Numbered from the stretch's first letter, positions 43,621 to 54,028 are shown. The stretch is 64,000 nucleotides of DNA from Acidovorax sp. A79 (GCF_041154505.1 NZ_AP028672.1:4008501-4072500); one strand, 5' to 3'. Notes: generated from the letters alone by a model not told the origin. Numbers and translations: made by a program.

Positions 43621-44479
43621 GCCTTCTGTATTTCCTTCCGTGGGCCGCCTGCTGGTCTATGCGGTGCTGGCCCTGGCCACCGCCTTCTTTTTGCTGCCGC
43701 TGTATGCGATGCTGGTCACGTCGTTCAAGGACGCCGAGGAAATCCGCAGCACGTCGCTGCTGGCCTTGCCCGCCGCGCTGAACTGGTCGGCCTGGGGTAC
43801 CGCGTGGTCCAGCGCCTGTACGGGGGTCGACTGCAACGGACTGCGTCCGTTTTTCCTGAACTCGGTGGCCATGGCCGTGCCGGCCGTGATGATCTCCACC
43901 GTGTGGGGCGCGCTCAATGGCTATGTGCTGAGCCTGTGGAAGTTCCGGGGCAGCGATGCGCTGTTTGGCATGCTGCTGTTCGGCGTGTTCATGCCCTTCC
44001 AGGTGGTGCTGCTGCCGATGAGCCAGGTGCTGGGCTGGCTGGGGCTGTCGAGCTCCATCACCGGGCTGGTGCTGGTGCACTGCCTGGCGGGGCTGGCGGG
44101 CACCACGCTGTTCTTCCGCAACTACTACGCGGCCATCCCGAAAGAGCTGGTGAATGCCGCACGCATGGACGGCGCGAGCTTCTTCCAGATCTTCTGGCGC
44201 ATCGTGCTGCCGCTGTCCACGCCCATCATCATGGTCACGCTGATCTGGCAGTTCACCAACATCTGGAACGACTTCCTGTTTGGCGTGGTGTTCTCGGGCA
44301 CCGACTCGAAGCCCGTGACCGTGGGCCTGAACAACCTGGCCAACACCAGCAGCAGTGTGAAGGCCTACAACGTGGACATGGCGGCCGCGATCATCGCAGG
44401 CTTGCCCACCATGGTGATCTACGTTCTCGCAGGCAAGTTTTTTGTGCGCGGCCTGACGGCTGGCGCGGTGAAAGGTTAA
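43610..44479 (+). CDS. gtsC: Sugar ABC transporter permease, GtsC-like
   Basis: A 289-residue MalG-type permease with six helices, the EAA loop E-L-V-N-A-A-R-M-D-G-A-S and the ending F-V-R-G-L-T-A-G-A-V-K-G that is nearly invariant in this subfamily. It overlaps gtsB and is followed by the ATPase gene after 8 bases. Confidence 0.95.
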   Translation: MTAKPSVFPSVGRLLVYAVLALATAFFLLPLYAMLVTSFKDAEEIRSTSLLALPAALNWSAWGTAWSSACTGVDCNGLRPFFLNSVAMAVPAVMISTVWGALNGYVLSLWKFRGSDALFGMLLFGVFMPFQVVLLPMSQVLGWLGLSSSITGLVLVHCLAGLAGTTLFFRNYYAAIPKELVNAARMDGASFFQIFWRIVLPLSTPIIMVTLIWQFTNIWNDFLFGVVFSGTDSKPVTVGLNNLANTSSSVKAYNVDMAAAIIAGLPTMVIYVLAGKFFVRGLTAGAVKG

Positions 44480-44487
44480 GGAAAATC

Positions 44488-45555
<1,068 letters not shown>

Positions 45556-45615
45556 GAGGGGCGAGCCCCGTCCGCTGGGTCGCCGCAAGAAGGGACTTTG
45601 GTCTTTGCCTGAAGG

Positions 45616-45630
45616 GGTAATTCGGGTAAA
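45616..45630. promoter_or_regulatory. Weak HexR-like site before glk
   Basis: GGTAATTCGGGTAAA, 7 of 10 arm positions to TGTAA-N5-TTACA, 126 bases before the glk ATG. Listed because of its place. It could be chance. Confidence 0.3.
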
Positions 45631-45631
45631 A

Positions 45632-45682
45632 AGAGGCTCCAGCGCTTATCCATCAAGCGCGAGTGGCTATATAAATAATAGC
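45632..45682. repeat. Short palindromic dispersed element, copy 5
   Basis: GAGGCTCCAGCGCTTATCC then ATCAAGCGCGAGTGGCTATA and ATAATAGC. It occupies the gap between gtsD and glk. Confidence 0.8.
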
Positions 45683-45755
45683 ATTCGCGATCCACGGGCC
45701 GCCGTCTGCCACAGGGCAGCGGGGGCGTGTGACCTTTGGCCTCCATCTTTTTCCT

Positions 45756-46733
45756 ATGCAACCTCAGCGCCTCCTCGCCGACATCGGCGGCACCAACATC
45801 CGACTGGCCTGGCAGAACGAGCCGGGCGGCCCCTTGAACGACACGCGGGTGCTGCCCTGCGCGCAGTTCCCCACCGTGGACGCTGCGCTGGGGACCTATC
45901 TGAAAGAAGTGGGTGTGCCCACCCCGCGCGAGGCGGCTTTCGGTATTGCCAACCCCGTCACGGGCGACGCGATCCGCATGACCAACCACAGCTGGAGCTT
46001 TTCGCAGCGCGCGGTGCGCGAGGCGTTTGGTTTCGAGCGGCTCGTGGTCATCAACGACTTCACCGCATTGGCACTGGCGCTGCCCCTGCTGACGCCCGAC
46101 CTGCTGCGCCCCGTGGGCGGCGGCGAGGCCGTGCCGGGCGCTGCGATTGCGCTGTTGGGCCCGGGCACGGGCCTGGGTGTGTCGGGGCTGGTGTTCCCGC
46201 CCGGCTCCAGCAACGGCGTGCCCTTGTCGGGGGAGGGCGGGCATGTGTCGCTGGCGGCGCAGACGCAGCGCGAATTCGATGTGCTGGCCATCCTGCAGGA
46301 GCGCTACGGCCATGTGTCGGCCGAGCGCGCTGTGTGTGGTGCGGGGCTGGTGGACCTGTACCACGCGCTGCGCCGCCTCGCGCAGCGGGGTGGCAAGGAG
46401 GTCAGCTCGGCCTCCCAGGTGACTGAGCTGGCCCTGCAGTCCAGCGACGTCCTGGCGCTGGAGGCGCTGGATCTTTTCTGCGGCTTTCTGGGGAGCGTGG
46501 CGGGTAACCTGGCCCTCACCCTGGGGGCGCGCGGAGGCGTTTTCATTGGTGGTGGCATGGTGCCGCGCCTGGGCACGTGGTTCGACAAATCCTCGTTCCG
46601 CGCGCGATTCGAGGCCAAGGGGCGGTTTCAGCCGTACCTCGCGTCGATACCCTGCTGGGTCATCGATCCGAGCGCCACGCCCGCGCTGCATGGCGCGTCG
46701 CGCGCGCTGGACATCGCGGGTTCCGGAGGATGA
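45756..46733 (+). CDS. glk: Glucokinase
   Basis: A 325-residue ATP-dependent kinase making glucose 6-phosphate from the glucose imported next door. It shows the phosphate-1 motif L-L-A-D-I-G-G-T-N-I-R-L, catalytic Asp in V-I-N-D-F-T-A-L-A, L-G-P-G-T-G-L-G-V-S-G-L and G-E-G-G-H-V-S-L. The ATG at 45756 fits the family better than the GTG at 45729. Its stop overlaps the next start as ATGA. Confidence 0.95.
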   Translation: MQPQRLLADIGGTNIRLAWQNEPGGPLNDTRVLPCAQFPTVDAALGTYLKEVGVPTPREAAFGIANPVTGDAIRMTNHSWSFSQRAVREAFGFERLVVINDFTALALALPLLTPDLLRPVGGGEAVPGAAIALLGPGTGLGVSGLVFPPGSSNGVPLSGEGGHVSLAAQTQREFDVLAILQERYGHVSAERAVCGAGLVDLYHALRRLAQRGGKEVSSASQVTELALQSSDVLALEALDLFCGFLGSVAGNLALTLGARGGVFIGGGMVPRLGTWFDKSSFRARFEAKGRFQPYLASIPCWVIDPSATPALHGASRALDIAGSGG

Positions 46734-47134
46734 GCGGCCCCGCCTTGCAGGTCAGCGGTGTGCACCATGTGGCCATCATCGCCAGCGACTACGCACGCTC
46801 GCGCCGCTTCTACACCGAGGTGCTGGGCCTGCCGGTGGTGAACGAGGTGTTCCGTGCCGAGCGCGAGTCGTACAAGCTGGACCTGCAATTGCCCGATGGT
46901 TCGCAGGTGGAGCTGTTTTCCTTTCCGAACCCGCCGGCCCGCCCGTCGTATCCCGAGGCCTGCGGCCTGCGCCACCTGGCCTTGCGCGTGGCGGATATGG
47001 ACGCCAGCCTGGCGGCATTGGCCGCGCATGGCGTGGCGGCAGAGCCGGTGCGCATCGATCCGTTCACGGGCGCGTCGTTTACTTTCTTCGCCGATCCGGA
47101 CGGTCTGCCGATCGAGCTGGTGGGGCCCGCCTGA
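46730..47134 (+). CDS. VOC (glyoxalase/bleomycin-resistance) family protein
   Basis: A 134-residue metalloprotein of the vicinal-oxygen-chelate fold, YaeR/SMU1112c type. All four glyoxalase-type ligands are present: H in V-H-H-V-A-I-I, E in V-E-L-F-S-F-P, H in L-R-H-L-A-L-R and E in I-E-L-V. Substrate is unknown; detoxifying a sugar-derived aldehyde such as methylglyoxal would fit its coupling to glk (ATGA overlap, GGAGG ribosome-binding site within glk). Confidence 0.88.
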   Translation: MSGPALQVSGVHHVAIIASDYARSRRFYTEVLGLPVVNEVFRAERESYKLDLQLPDGSQVELFSFPNPPARPSYPEACGLRHLALRVADMDASLAALAAHGVAAEPVRIDPFTGASFTFFADPDGLPIELVGPA

Positions 47135-47166
47135 GCGGTGCGTGCATTCGTTCCTTCTCTCTGCGA

Positions 47167-48177
47167 TCAGTCCACGGCGATGCGGCGCTCCTTGATCAGC
47201 GCTGACAGGAGCTGTGTTTCTGCCGCGATGGTGTGCTGGAAGGCCGCTGCGTCCTGCACGACGGGTTCAGCCCCCAGGTCGGCAAAGCGGTTTTTCACCT
47301 CCGGCAGGGCGACGGCCTTGGCGATCTCGCTGGCCAGACGGTTCACGATGTCGGCGGGCGTTCCTGCCGGCGCGAACACGCCGAACCAGTTGCCCAACTC
47401 CACGCCCTTGATGCCCAGCTCGGTCAGGGTGGGGGCTTCCGGGAAGAAGGCCGAGCGCTTGGTGCCGGTCACTGCCAGCAGCCGCGCGCGGCCTTCGCGG
47501 ATGTGCTGGAAGCCGGTGGCCGGGTCGAAGTAGTAGTCGACCTGCCCGGCCAGGATGTCCTGCAGCGCCGGTGCCGCGCCCCGGTAGGGCACGTGCACAG
47601 CGTCGAAGCCCGCCTGTTGCTTGAAGAGTTCGCCCACCAGGTGCATCTGGGTGCCCGGGCCTCCAGAGGCATAGCTGAGCTTGCCGGGCGCCGCCTTGGC
47701 CATGGCCACCAGGTCGTTGGCGCTTTGCACAGGCAGCCCCTTCTTGGCCACGAGGTAGAGCTGGGCGTAACCCAGGCTGGCCACGGGGCGCAGGTCGCGC
47801 TCGGGGTTCAGCGCGGGCTTGAACAGGAAAGGGTTGGCCGTCTGCACCGAGATGGGCGCGACCATCAGCGTGTGGCCGTCGGGCGCGGCCTTGGTGGTTT
47901 CCATCACGCCCAGGTTGCCGCTGGCCCCCGGCTTGTTGTCCACCACGACCGGCTGGCCCAGGGATTTGCCCAGCGCCGCGCCAGCCACGCGGGCCATCAC
48001 ATCGGTGGTGCCACCAGCCGGAAAGCCCACGACCAGTCGGATGGGCTTGTTCGGCCAGGCCGGGGACTGGGCCTGGCTGGCGCCCGCGGCGGCAGCCAGG
48101 CAGGCCGCAGCGCTGGCACGCAGCAGCAGGCTGCGGCGGGTGGTGACGGTGAAAGTGCGAAGGGAGGATGGGTGCAT
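47167..48177 (-). CDS. TctC/Bug-family periplasmic binding protein
   Basis: A 336-residue tripartite-tricarboxylate-type solute-binding protein. An Arg-rich signal peptide (about 1-35, ending A-S-Q-A-Q) is followed by W-P-N-K-P-I-R-L-V-V-G-F-P-A-G-G-T-T-D-V-M-A-R and V-V-D-N-K-P-G-A-S-G-N, hallmarks of Bug proteins. Comamonadaceae carry hundreds, mostly without their own TctA/B, and none lies here. It ends the minus-strand block with the NIPSNAP, flavoprotein and SDR genes, so it likely captures their substrate. Confidence 0.92.
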   Translation of the reverse strand: MHPSSLRTFTVTTRRSLLLRASAAACLAAAAGASQAQSPAWPNKPIRLVVGFPAGGTTDVMARVAGAALGKSLGQPVVVDNKPGASGNLGVMETTKAAPDGHTLMVAPISVQTANPFLFKPALNPERDLRPVASLGYAQLYLVAKKGLPVQSANDLVAMAKAAPGKLSYASGGPGTQMHLVGELFKQQAGFDAVHVPYRGAAPALQDILAGQVDYYFDPATGFQHIREGRARLLAVTGTKRSAFFPEAPTLTELGIKGVELGNWFGVFAPAGTPADIVNRLASEIAKAVALPEVKNRFADLGAEPVVQDAAAFQHTIAAETQLLSALIKERRIAVD

Positions 48178-48240
48178 GGTATGTCTCCGTTGGTTTTTCT
48201 GGGGTTTGCTACTGGGAAGAAATCGGCAAGCTGGGGTGTG

Positions 48241-48603
48241 TCAGAAGTGCTGAGCCCCCCAGCCCGCCATGGGCGTTGCGCGGATCAGGCGCGTCTCCTG
48301 CTCCACGATCAGGTGCTCGGAGGCTGCCAGGTAGGCAGGAAAGTCCGGGTGGGTATCACGGGCCTGGCTGCGGCGTTCGTAGTCGGACAGGTCGTCGTAG
48401 GCCCACAGGTGCACGAACTGGTTCAGGGGGCCGACCTGGCTGATGTAGAAACCCACCGGGTGCGCCAGCGTGTCCATCAGCACGGGCATGGCCATGCGGT
48501 TGAACACCTCCAGGAACTCGCCCATCTTGCGCAGGCGGATGGTGTAGACGCGGTGGTCCACCAGCGGTTTGCGCAGGGACCTGGCACTGGGTTCATGCGG
48601 CAT
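48241..48603 (-). CDS. NIPSNAP family protein
   Basis: A 120-residue NIPSNAP-fold (dimeric alpha/beta barrel) protein: V-D-H-R-V-Y-T-I-R-L-R-K-M-G-E-F at the start and L-N-Q-F-V-H-L-W-A-Y-D-D-L-S-D-Y-E-R-R mid-protein. The biochemical function is unknown in bacteria; members recur in aromatic and steroid catabolic clusters. Its start overlaps the end of the flavoprotein gene by 11 bases, showing coupling. Confidence 0.88.
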   Translation of the reverse strand: MPHEPSARSLRKPLVDHRVYTIRLRKMGEFLEVFNRMAMPVLMDTLAHPVGFYISQVGPLNQFVHLWAYDDLSDYERRSQARDTHPDFPAYLAASEHLIVEQETRLIRATPMAGWGAQHF

Positions 48604-50353
48604 GGCGCGCCTCCTTGGGAGCGTGCGCGGGGCGCGCATCCGGTGGCCATGCACCCGCCACGGAGCGGCCGGTGATCCAGCCAAATGTCATGGCCGGCCC
48701 CAGCGTGATGCCGGCGCCAGGGTAGTTGCCGCCCATGATGCTGGTGCGGTCGTTGCCCACGGCGTACAGCCCAGGCACGGCCTGCCCGTCGGCACGCAAC
48801 ACCTGGCCCTCGGTGGTGGTGCGCAGACCCTCGAAAGTGCCCAGGTCGCCCATGAGCACTTTCACGGCGTAGTAGGGGCCGGCCCCGATGGGGGCCACGC
48901 AGGGGTTGGGCTGCTGGTCGGGGTCGGCCAGATAGCGGTTGAAGGCCGTGGTGCCGCGCCCGAACTGGCGGTCCGCGCCGGTGGTCGCGCCAGCGTTGTA
49001 CTCGCGCACGGTGGCCTCCAGCCCGGTGGGGTCGATGCCCGCGGCATGGGCCAGATCGGCCAGCGTGCGGCCCTTGAAGAGGTAGCCCTTGCGGATCAGT
49101 CCGCCCACAGGCATGGGCGCGGGCTTGGCGTAGCCCAGGCCATATTTGGAGAGCGTGGACTGGTCGCACAGCAACCACATGGCGGTTTCGCCATGGTCGC
49201 GGCAGGCTTCGATCATGGCGGCGCCCACGTCATGGTACGAGTTGGACTCGTTGGTGAAGCGGCGTCCGTTGCGCAGCACCCCGATGATGCCGGGCTTGTA
49301 GCGGTCCAGCAGGTGCGGAAACACTCCCGTGCGGCCCTGGCTCAGGGGCACCCGCGACACCGGCATCCAGGCGGCGGCGCCCACGCCGTCAAAGCGCTCG
49401 TCCACCTGCCCACCGACCTGCGCGGCCAGGCGCAGGCCGTCGCCGGTGTTCTCGGCGGGCACGGGCGAGAGGTGCTCGCCACCGCGCGCCAGGTGCGGGT
49501 AGCGCTGGGTGATGCGGGCCACGTCGTGCGGGTAGCCGCCACAGGCCAGCACCACGCCACGGCGGGCGCTGATGCGCACTTGGCCCCCGGGCGTCTGCAC
49601 GCGTGCGCCGGTCACGCGGTCGCCGGCCTGCAGCAACTCGCGGGCTTCGGCCTCGGTGTGGATCGGAATGCCCAGATCGAAACAGGTCTTGGCCAGGCGC
49701 GCGGCCAGTGCATTGCCACTGGTCACCTGCACGCCCCGGCGGTAGCGCAGCAGGTCCAGCAGGTGGCCCCCCAGGCGCCGCGCCACATAGGCAGCCGACA
49801 CCACCGATTTGGTGGCGCGAAAGAAGTGCTTGAGGTCGGCGTTCGACGAGTTGAACATCATGCCCACGAAGGTGATGGTGGACAGCGGCGGGCGCAGCCG
49901 CGCCAGCTCCGCTCCCAGCTGGCTGGCGTCATAGGGCGCGGCCAGGATGGAGCGGCCGATGGCGGCGCCTCCTGGTGCGTCGGGGTGGTAGTCGGGGTAG
50001 AGCGTGGGCACGAAGCGCACGGCGGTCTCGCGCTCGAACCAGGCCACCATCTCGGGTGCATGGTCCAGGAAGGCTTCGACGGCGGCAGGCTCGTGGAACG
50101 CACTGGCCTGGTCTTGCAGGTAGGTGCGCATGGCCTCCCGGGTATCCGGGGCGGCGCATTGCGTGTTGCCGGGTATCCAGAGCACCCCGCCCGAGAAGGC
50201 GGTGGTGCCCCCGAAGCACGGGGCCTTTTCGATCACGACGACATCCAGTCCGTGCTTCTTGGCCGTGATGGCGGTGGACAGGCCGCCGGCACCGGAGCCC
50301 ACGACCAGCAGGTCGCACGTCAGTTCCTGGCTTGCAGGGTTGGCAGGGGTCAT
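48593..50353 (-). CDS. FAD-dependent dehydrogenase, 3-ketosteroid delta-1-dehydrogenase-like
   Basis: A 586-residue flavoprotein of the fumarate reductase/KstD superfamily. The FAD dinucleotide motif V-V-G-S-G-A-G-G-L-S-T-A is at 17-28, T-T-A-F-S-G-G-V-L-W-I-P-G follows, and the C-terminal FAD contact is Y-A-V-G-N-D-R-T-S-I-M-G-G-N-Y-P-G-A-G. These match delta-1 dehydrogenases acting on cyclic ketones. The true substrate is unknown, and no other steroid genes are nearby. Confidence 0.85.
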   Translation of the reverse strand: MTPANPASQELTCDLLVVGSGAGGLSTAITAKKHGLDVVVIEKAPCFGGTTAFSGGVLWIPGNTQCAAPDTREAMRTYLQDQASAFHEPAAVEAFLDHAPEMVAWFERETAVRFVPTLYPDYHPDAPGGAAIGRSILAAPYDASQLGAELARLRPPLSTITFVGMMFNSSNADLKHFFRATKSVVSAAYVARRLGGHLLDLLRYRRGVQVTSGNALAARLAKTCFDLGIPIHTEAEARELLQAGDRVTGARVQTPGGQVRISARRGVVLACGGYPHDVARITQRYPHLARGGEHLSPVPAENTGDGLRLAAQVGGQVDERFDGVGAAAWMPVSRVPLSQGRTGVFPHLLDRYKPGIIGVLRNGRRFTNESNSYHDVGAAMIEACRDHGETAMWLLCDQSTLSKYGLGYAKPAPMPVGGLIRKGYLFKGRTLADLAHAAGIDPTGLEATVREYNAGATTGADRQFGRGTTAFNRYLADPDQQPNPCVAPIGAGPYYAVKVLMGDLGTFEGLRTTTEGQVLRADGQAVPGLYAVGNDRTSIMGGNYPGAGITLGPAMTFGWITGRSVAGAWPPDARPAHAPKEARHAA

Positions 50354-50472
50354 CTTGCAGTCTCCTTGTTGATGGTGGGGCGCTTGCGCGGCGTGGGTGG
50401 AATGCCCATGCGGCGGCTCGCGCCGGTGGCGCCTTGTTCGGGTTCTGTTGTTGTGCCGGGGGAGGGCGCGTG

Positions 50473-51339
50473 TCAGGCGGCCTGGGCCGGTGTGCTGTTG
50501 AAACCGGGGCGTGGCACCATGTCCATCAACATGCAGCCCAGGCCGCCGTCCACGACCAGTTCTGCACCGTTGACGTAGGCCGAGCGGTCGCTGCCCAGGA
50601 ACAAGGCCGGCTCGGCGATGTCCTGAGGCTCACCCACGCGGCGGCTGGCGGTCGCGGCCGCCCGCCGGGTCTCGAAACCTGGCTCTTCGTAGAAGCGTGC
50701 AGACAGGGCGGTGCGGATCATTCCAGGGCATATGGCGTTGCTGCGCACGCCCCGTGGTCCCCATTCGGCGGCCAGTTGGCGAGACAGCAGCAGCACCCCG
50801 GCCTTGCTGGCGCTGTAGGCGCCGCTGGCGGTTTGTGGGTGCAAGGCCGAGACCGAGGCCACGTGCACCAGCGAACCCCGTCCGGCGCGCAGCATGTCCT
50901 GCCCGAAGGCCCGTGTGCACAGCAGGTAGCCCGTGAGATTGACGGCCAGCACGGCATTCCAGTCGGCCACTGAAACGCTGTCGAGGCTACCCGGACGAAG
51001 CAGGCCCGCATTGTTGATCAGCACGGTGGCGGGACCGAGGCTCTCTCGCACTTCGTTCGCGGCGGCAAGCACGGCCTGTTCGTCTGTGATGTCGCAGGCC
51101 ACGGCCAGTGCGTGGCCTCCTTGTGCACTCAGCCTTGCGGCCACCTGCCGGGCGGCTTCTCTGTCACGATCGATCAGGGCCACATGGGCACCCACGGCCG
51201 AAAATGCTTCGGCAATCGCGGCTCCGATGCCGCTGGCGGCTCCGGTGACCACGCACACCCGCCCCTTCAGGCCCAGCCAGTCGAGGCTTTGCGCAGGTCC
51301 GGTTCCTTGGTGTGCAATGCGGTTGTGGCTGTCGTTCAT
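50473..51339 (-). CDS. Short-chain dehydrogenase/reductase
   Basis: A 288-residue classical SDR. The cofactor motif T-G-A-A-S-G-I-G, N-N-A-G, catalytic Ser in V-A-S-V-S-A and Y-S-A-S-K are all present, with I-D-R-D after beta-2 suggesting NAD rather than NADP. It heads the minus-strand block, with a 119-base gap before the flavoprotein gene, and is divergent from the AraC-type regulator. It probably oxidises an alcohol to the ketone that the flavoprotein then desaturates. Confidence 0.9.
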   Translation of the reverse strand: MNDSHNRIAHQGTGPAQSLDWLGLKGRVCVVTGAASGIGAAIAEAFSAVGAHVALIDRDREAARQVAARLSAQGGHALAVACDITDEQAVLAAANEVRESLGPATVLINNAGLLRPGSLDSVSVADWNAVLAVNLTGYLLCTRAFGQDMLRAGRGSLVHVASVSALHPQTASGAYSASKAGVLLLSRQLAAEWGPRGVRSNAICPGMIRTALSARFYEEPGFETRRAAATASRRVGEPQDIAEPALFLGSDRSAYVNGAELVVDGGLGCMLMDMVPRPGFNSTPAQAA

Positions 51340-51465
51340 GGGCCGCTGTCTCCTTGTTGTGTTGGGGGTGAAGCATCTCGCACAAGGACTTTTCCCTCAA
51401 TCGACAAAGCGGGCTATGAACAGGACAATTCGTGCATTTCTGAATACAAAAGATTGGTAGAAACC

Positions 51466-52377
51466 ATGAGAATCGAGCCCGGCACCGTACGCCAGTTCGC
51501 GCTTTACGGAACGCAGGATGCCTCGCCAGCCTGGGCCGACTTGGTGCATCTGGAGCGGGTGCCGGAGCGCTCCAGCCTGTTTGGCTGGGAGATCGACCTG
51601 CACTTTCATGAAGGGCTGATCCAGGTGCTCTACCTGACGGCGGGCGGAGAGGGCGGCAGCGCGCTGATGGACGGCAAGCGCTGGCCGCTGCATCCTCCAT
51701 GCCTGGTGGTGGTTCCCGCGCGCACCGTGCATGGCTTCAGCTTTCATCCCGGCACGGATGGCCCGGTAATCACGGCAGCCCAGAAGCCGCTGGAGTCGCT
51801 GGCCGCCCTGGCCGCGCCCGAGTTGCTGGAGCACATTCGCCGCCCCCTGGTGCTGGGGGTGGACCCCGGGGGGCGCCATGCCCAGGCGCTGCAGCCCCTG
51901 TTCGAGGTGATCGGGCAGGAAGCCCATGTCGATGGTGGCGTGCGTGCCGCAGGCATGCCCTTGCTGGTGGCGCTGTTCGTGCAGATCGCACGGCTGGCGC
52001 ACACGTCCGCGACGCTGCCCGAGGCATTGCCCTCTCGCAAGGCGGGGCAGATCGAGCGGTTTCGCGCCCTGCTGGACGTGAACGTGCGCCGGCACACGCC
52101 CGTGCGCGACTACGCGGACGCGCTGGGTATTTCCGTGGGGCAGCTCTCGCGCCTGTGCCGTGAGGTGCTGGGCGTCTCAGCGCAGGAAGTGGTCAATGCC
52201 CGCGTGGTGCACGAGGCCCAGCGTGAGCTGGTGTACTCGTCCCTCTCGGTCAAGCAGATAGCGGCGGAACTGGGCTTTGAGGACGAGGCCTATTTCGGAC
52301 GCTTCTTCAAGAAGCACACGGGCCAACGCCCCACCGATTTCAGGCGCGAGGCCCGCGCGCAGCTGGCAAGCGCGTAG
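51466..52377 (+). CDS. AraC-family transcriptional regulator
   Basis: 303 residues: an N-terminal cupin (residues 1-110, with W-E-I-D-L-H-F-H-E-G-L and V-V-V-P-A-R-T-V-H-G-F) and two C-terminal helix-turn-helix motifs (Y-A-D-A-L-G-I-S-V-G-Q-L-S-R and I-A-A-E-L-G-F-E-D-E-A-Y-F-G-R-F-F-K). It resembles PobR-like aromatic-acid activators. The divergent 126-base gap to the SDR gene makes control of that operon likely. The effector is unknown. Confidence 0.9.
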   Translation: MRIEPGTVRQFALYGTQDASPAWADLVHLERVPERSSLFGWEIDLHFHEGLIQVLYLTAGGEGGSALMDGKRWPLHPPCLVVVPARTVHGFSFHPGTDGPVITAAQKPLESLAALAAPELLEHIRRPLVLGVDPGGRHAQALQPLFEVIGQEAHVDGGVRAAGMPLLVALFVQIARLAHTSATLPEALPSRKAGQIERFRALLDVNVRRHTPVRDYADALGISVGQLSRLCREVLGVSAQEVVNARVVHEAQRELVYSSLSVKQIAAELGFEDEAYFGRFFKKHTGQRPTDFRREARAQLASA

Positions 52378-52449
52378 TGCGCCCGGGCCGCATTCGGCGT
52401 GAGCAGGGCCTGGTGGATGAGAGGATTGCGAGTGGCGCGGTCGCCACCT

Positions 52450-53904
52450 TCACATCTCTTCGCTCCAGCAATGCCCGTCGCGCGCGATCATGGCGCTGGC
52501 GGCGCTCGGGCCCCAGCTGCCCGGTGCGTACGGCCGCGGGCCCGCGGGGTCGTTCTTCCAGTGCTGCAGGATGGGCTCCACCCAGCGCCAGGCTTCTTCC
52601 TGTTCGTCGCTGCGCACGAACAGGTTCAGCCGCCCGGCGATCACGTCCAGCAGCAGGCGCTCGTACGCGCCCACGCGCTCGGTGCCGAAGCGCTGGTCGA
52701 AGTCCAGGTTCAGCGCCACCTGCGACAGCGCGGGTTCGGTCTGGTGCTGGGCCGCGCCCTGGGCCAGCAGGTGCAGCTCCAGGCCGTCCCTGGGCTGCAG
52801 GTTGATCACCAGCCGGTTCACCGCGCCCGAGGGCATCTTGAAGATGGGGTGCGGCACGGGGCGGAAGTTGACGACGATGTGCGCGTCGCGCCCCGCCAGG
52901 CGCTTGCCGGTGCGGATGTAGAACGGCACGCCGGCCCAGCGCCAGTTGCTGATCTCGGTGCGCAGCGCCACGAAGGTCTCGGTGGTGCTGTCGCTGGCCA
53001 CGCCTTTTTCCTGCAGGTAGCCCGGCACGTTGTGCCCGTGGGTCTTGCCCGCGGCGTACTGGCCGCGGATCACATGCTGGCCAATGGTCTCCATGCTCCA
53101 GGGCTTGAGCGACTGCAGCACCTTGAGCTTCTCGTCGCGGATCGCATTGGCGCTGGAGTTGATGGGCGGCTCCATGCCGATGGCGCACAGCAGCTGCAGC
53201 GCGTGGTTCTGCACCATGTCGCGCAGCGCGCCGGTCTGGTCGTAGAAGGCGCCGCGCGTTTCCACGCCCAGCTCCTCGGCGATGGTGATCTGGATGTTGG
53301 CGATGTTCTCGCGCCGCCACAGTGGCTCGAACAGCGCGTTGCCAAAGCGCATCGCAAACAGGTTCTGCACCGCGGGCTTGCCCAGGTAGTGGTCGATGCG
53401 AAAGACCTGCTCTTCCTTGAGCACGCGGCGCAGCGTGTCGTTGATGGCCTGGTTGGACTTGAGGTCGTGGCCCAGGGGCTTTTCCAGCACCACGCGGGTG
53501 GCGGGGCCGTTCAGGCCCACGGCGGCGATCTGTTCGCACACGTTGGTGAAAAGGCTGGGCGCGGTGGCCACGTACATCACCACGGTGTCGGCGGCGCGCT
53601 CGTGCAGCAAGGTGGCCAGGCGCGCGTAGTCCTGCGTTTGCGACAGGTCCATGCGCAGGTAGTGCAGCAGGGCGCCGAAGCGTTCGAACTCGTCCGGGGT
53701 GGGGCGCTTGGCCAGATCCACGCTGTCAAAGCGCGACTGGATCAGGCTGCGGTATTGTTCATGGCTCAGCTCGTCGCGCGCCACCGCAATGATGCGGCCT
53801 CCCTCGGGCAGCGTTCCGTGCCGGAACGCCTGGAACAACGCCGGCATGAGTTTGCGCCACGCCAGATCACCTGTTCCACCGAACAGGACAAGGTCAAAAC
53901 TCAT
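52450..53904 (-). CDS. zwf: Glucose-6-phosphate 1-dehydrogenase
   Basis: A 484-residue enzyme that oxidises glucose 6-phosphate to 6-phosphogluconolactone. The NADP motif F-G-G-T-G-D-L-A-W-R-K-L is at the N-terminus and the active-site R-I-D-H-Y-L-G-K-P-A-V-Q-N is exact. It feeds Edd and Eda in the same island. No pgl lies next to it. It is divergent from pgi across a 187-base gap that holds two HexR-like palindromes, one of them perfect and 46 bases before its start. Confidence 0.97.
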   Translation of the reverse strand: MSFDLVLFGGTGDLAWRKLMPALFQAFRHGTLPEGGRIIAVARDELSHEQYRSLIQSRFDSVDLAKRPTPDEFERFGALLHYLRMDLSQTQDYARLATLLHERAADTVVMYVATAPSLFTNVCEQIAAVGLNGPATRVVLEKPLGHDLKSNQAINDTLRRVLKEEQVFRIDHYLGKPAVQNLFAMRFGNALFEPLWRRENIANIQITIAEELGVETRGAFYDQTGALRDMVQNHALQLLCAIGMEPPINSSANAIRDEKLKVLQSLKPWSMETIGQHVIRGQYAAGKTHGHNVPGYLQEKGVASDSTTETFVALRTEISNWRWAGVPFYIRTGKRLAGRDAHIVVNFRPVPHPIFKMPSGAVNRLVINLQPRDGLELHLLAQGAAQHQTEPALSQVALNLDFDQRFGTERVGAYERLLLDVIAGRLNLFVRSDEQEEAWRWVEPILQHWKNDPAGPRPYAPGSWGPSAASAMIARDGHCWSEEM

Positions 53905-53949
53905 GGGGTCTCCATATCAGGGTGTTGTTGTGCGTCTGAGGCTGGAAAT

Positions 53950-53964
53950 TGTAATCTCGTTACA
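53950..53964. promoter_or_regulatory. HexR-like operator, zwf side
   Basis: TGTAATCTCGTTACA, perfect 5-bp arms. It agrees with the published HexR pattern TGTAAT-WWW-ATTACA at nearly all arm positions. It lies between the divergent zwf and pgi starts. Confidence 0.75.
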
Positions 53965-53999
53965 TTGGGTTGTGTAGCTGTAGAGGCTGTAAACGTTTT

Positions 54000-54028
54000 T
54001 TGACAGTTCGTGCGCAGAAAAGTATCAG
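54000..54028 (+). promoter_or_regulatory. Predicted sigma-70 promoter of pgi
   Basis: TTGACA (consensus), a 17-base spacer, TATCAG, 64 bases before the pgi ATG. The second HexR-like site begins 9 bases after the -10 box. Confidence 0.65.
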
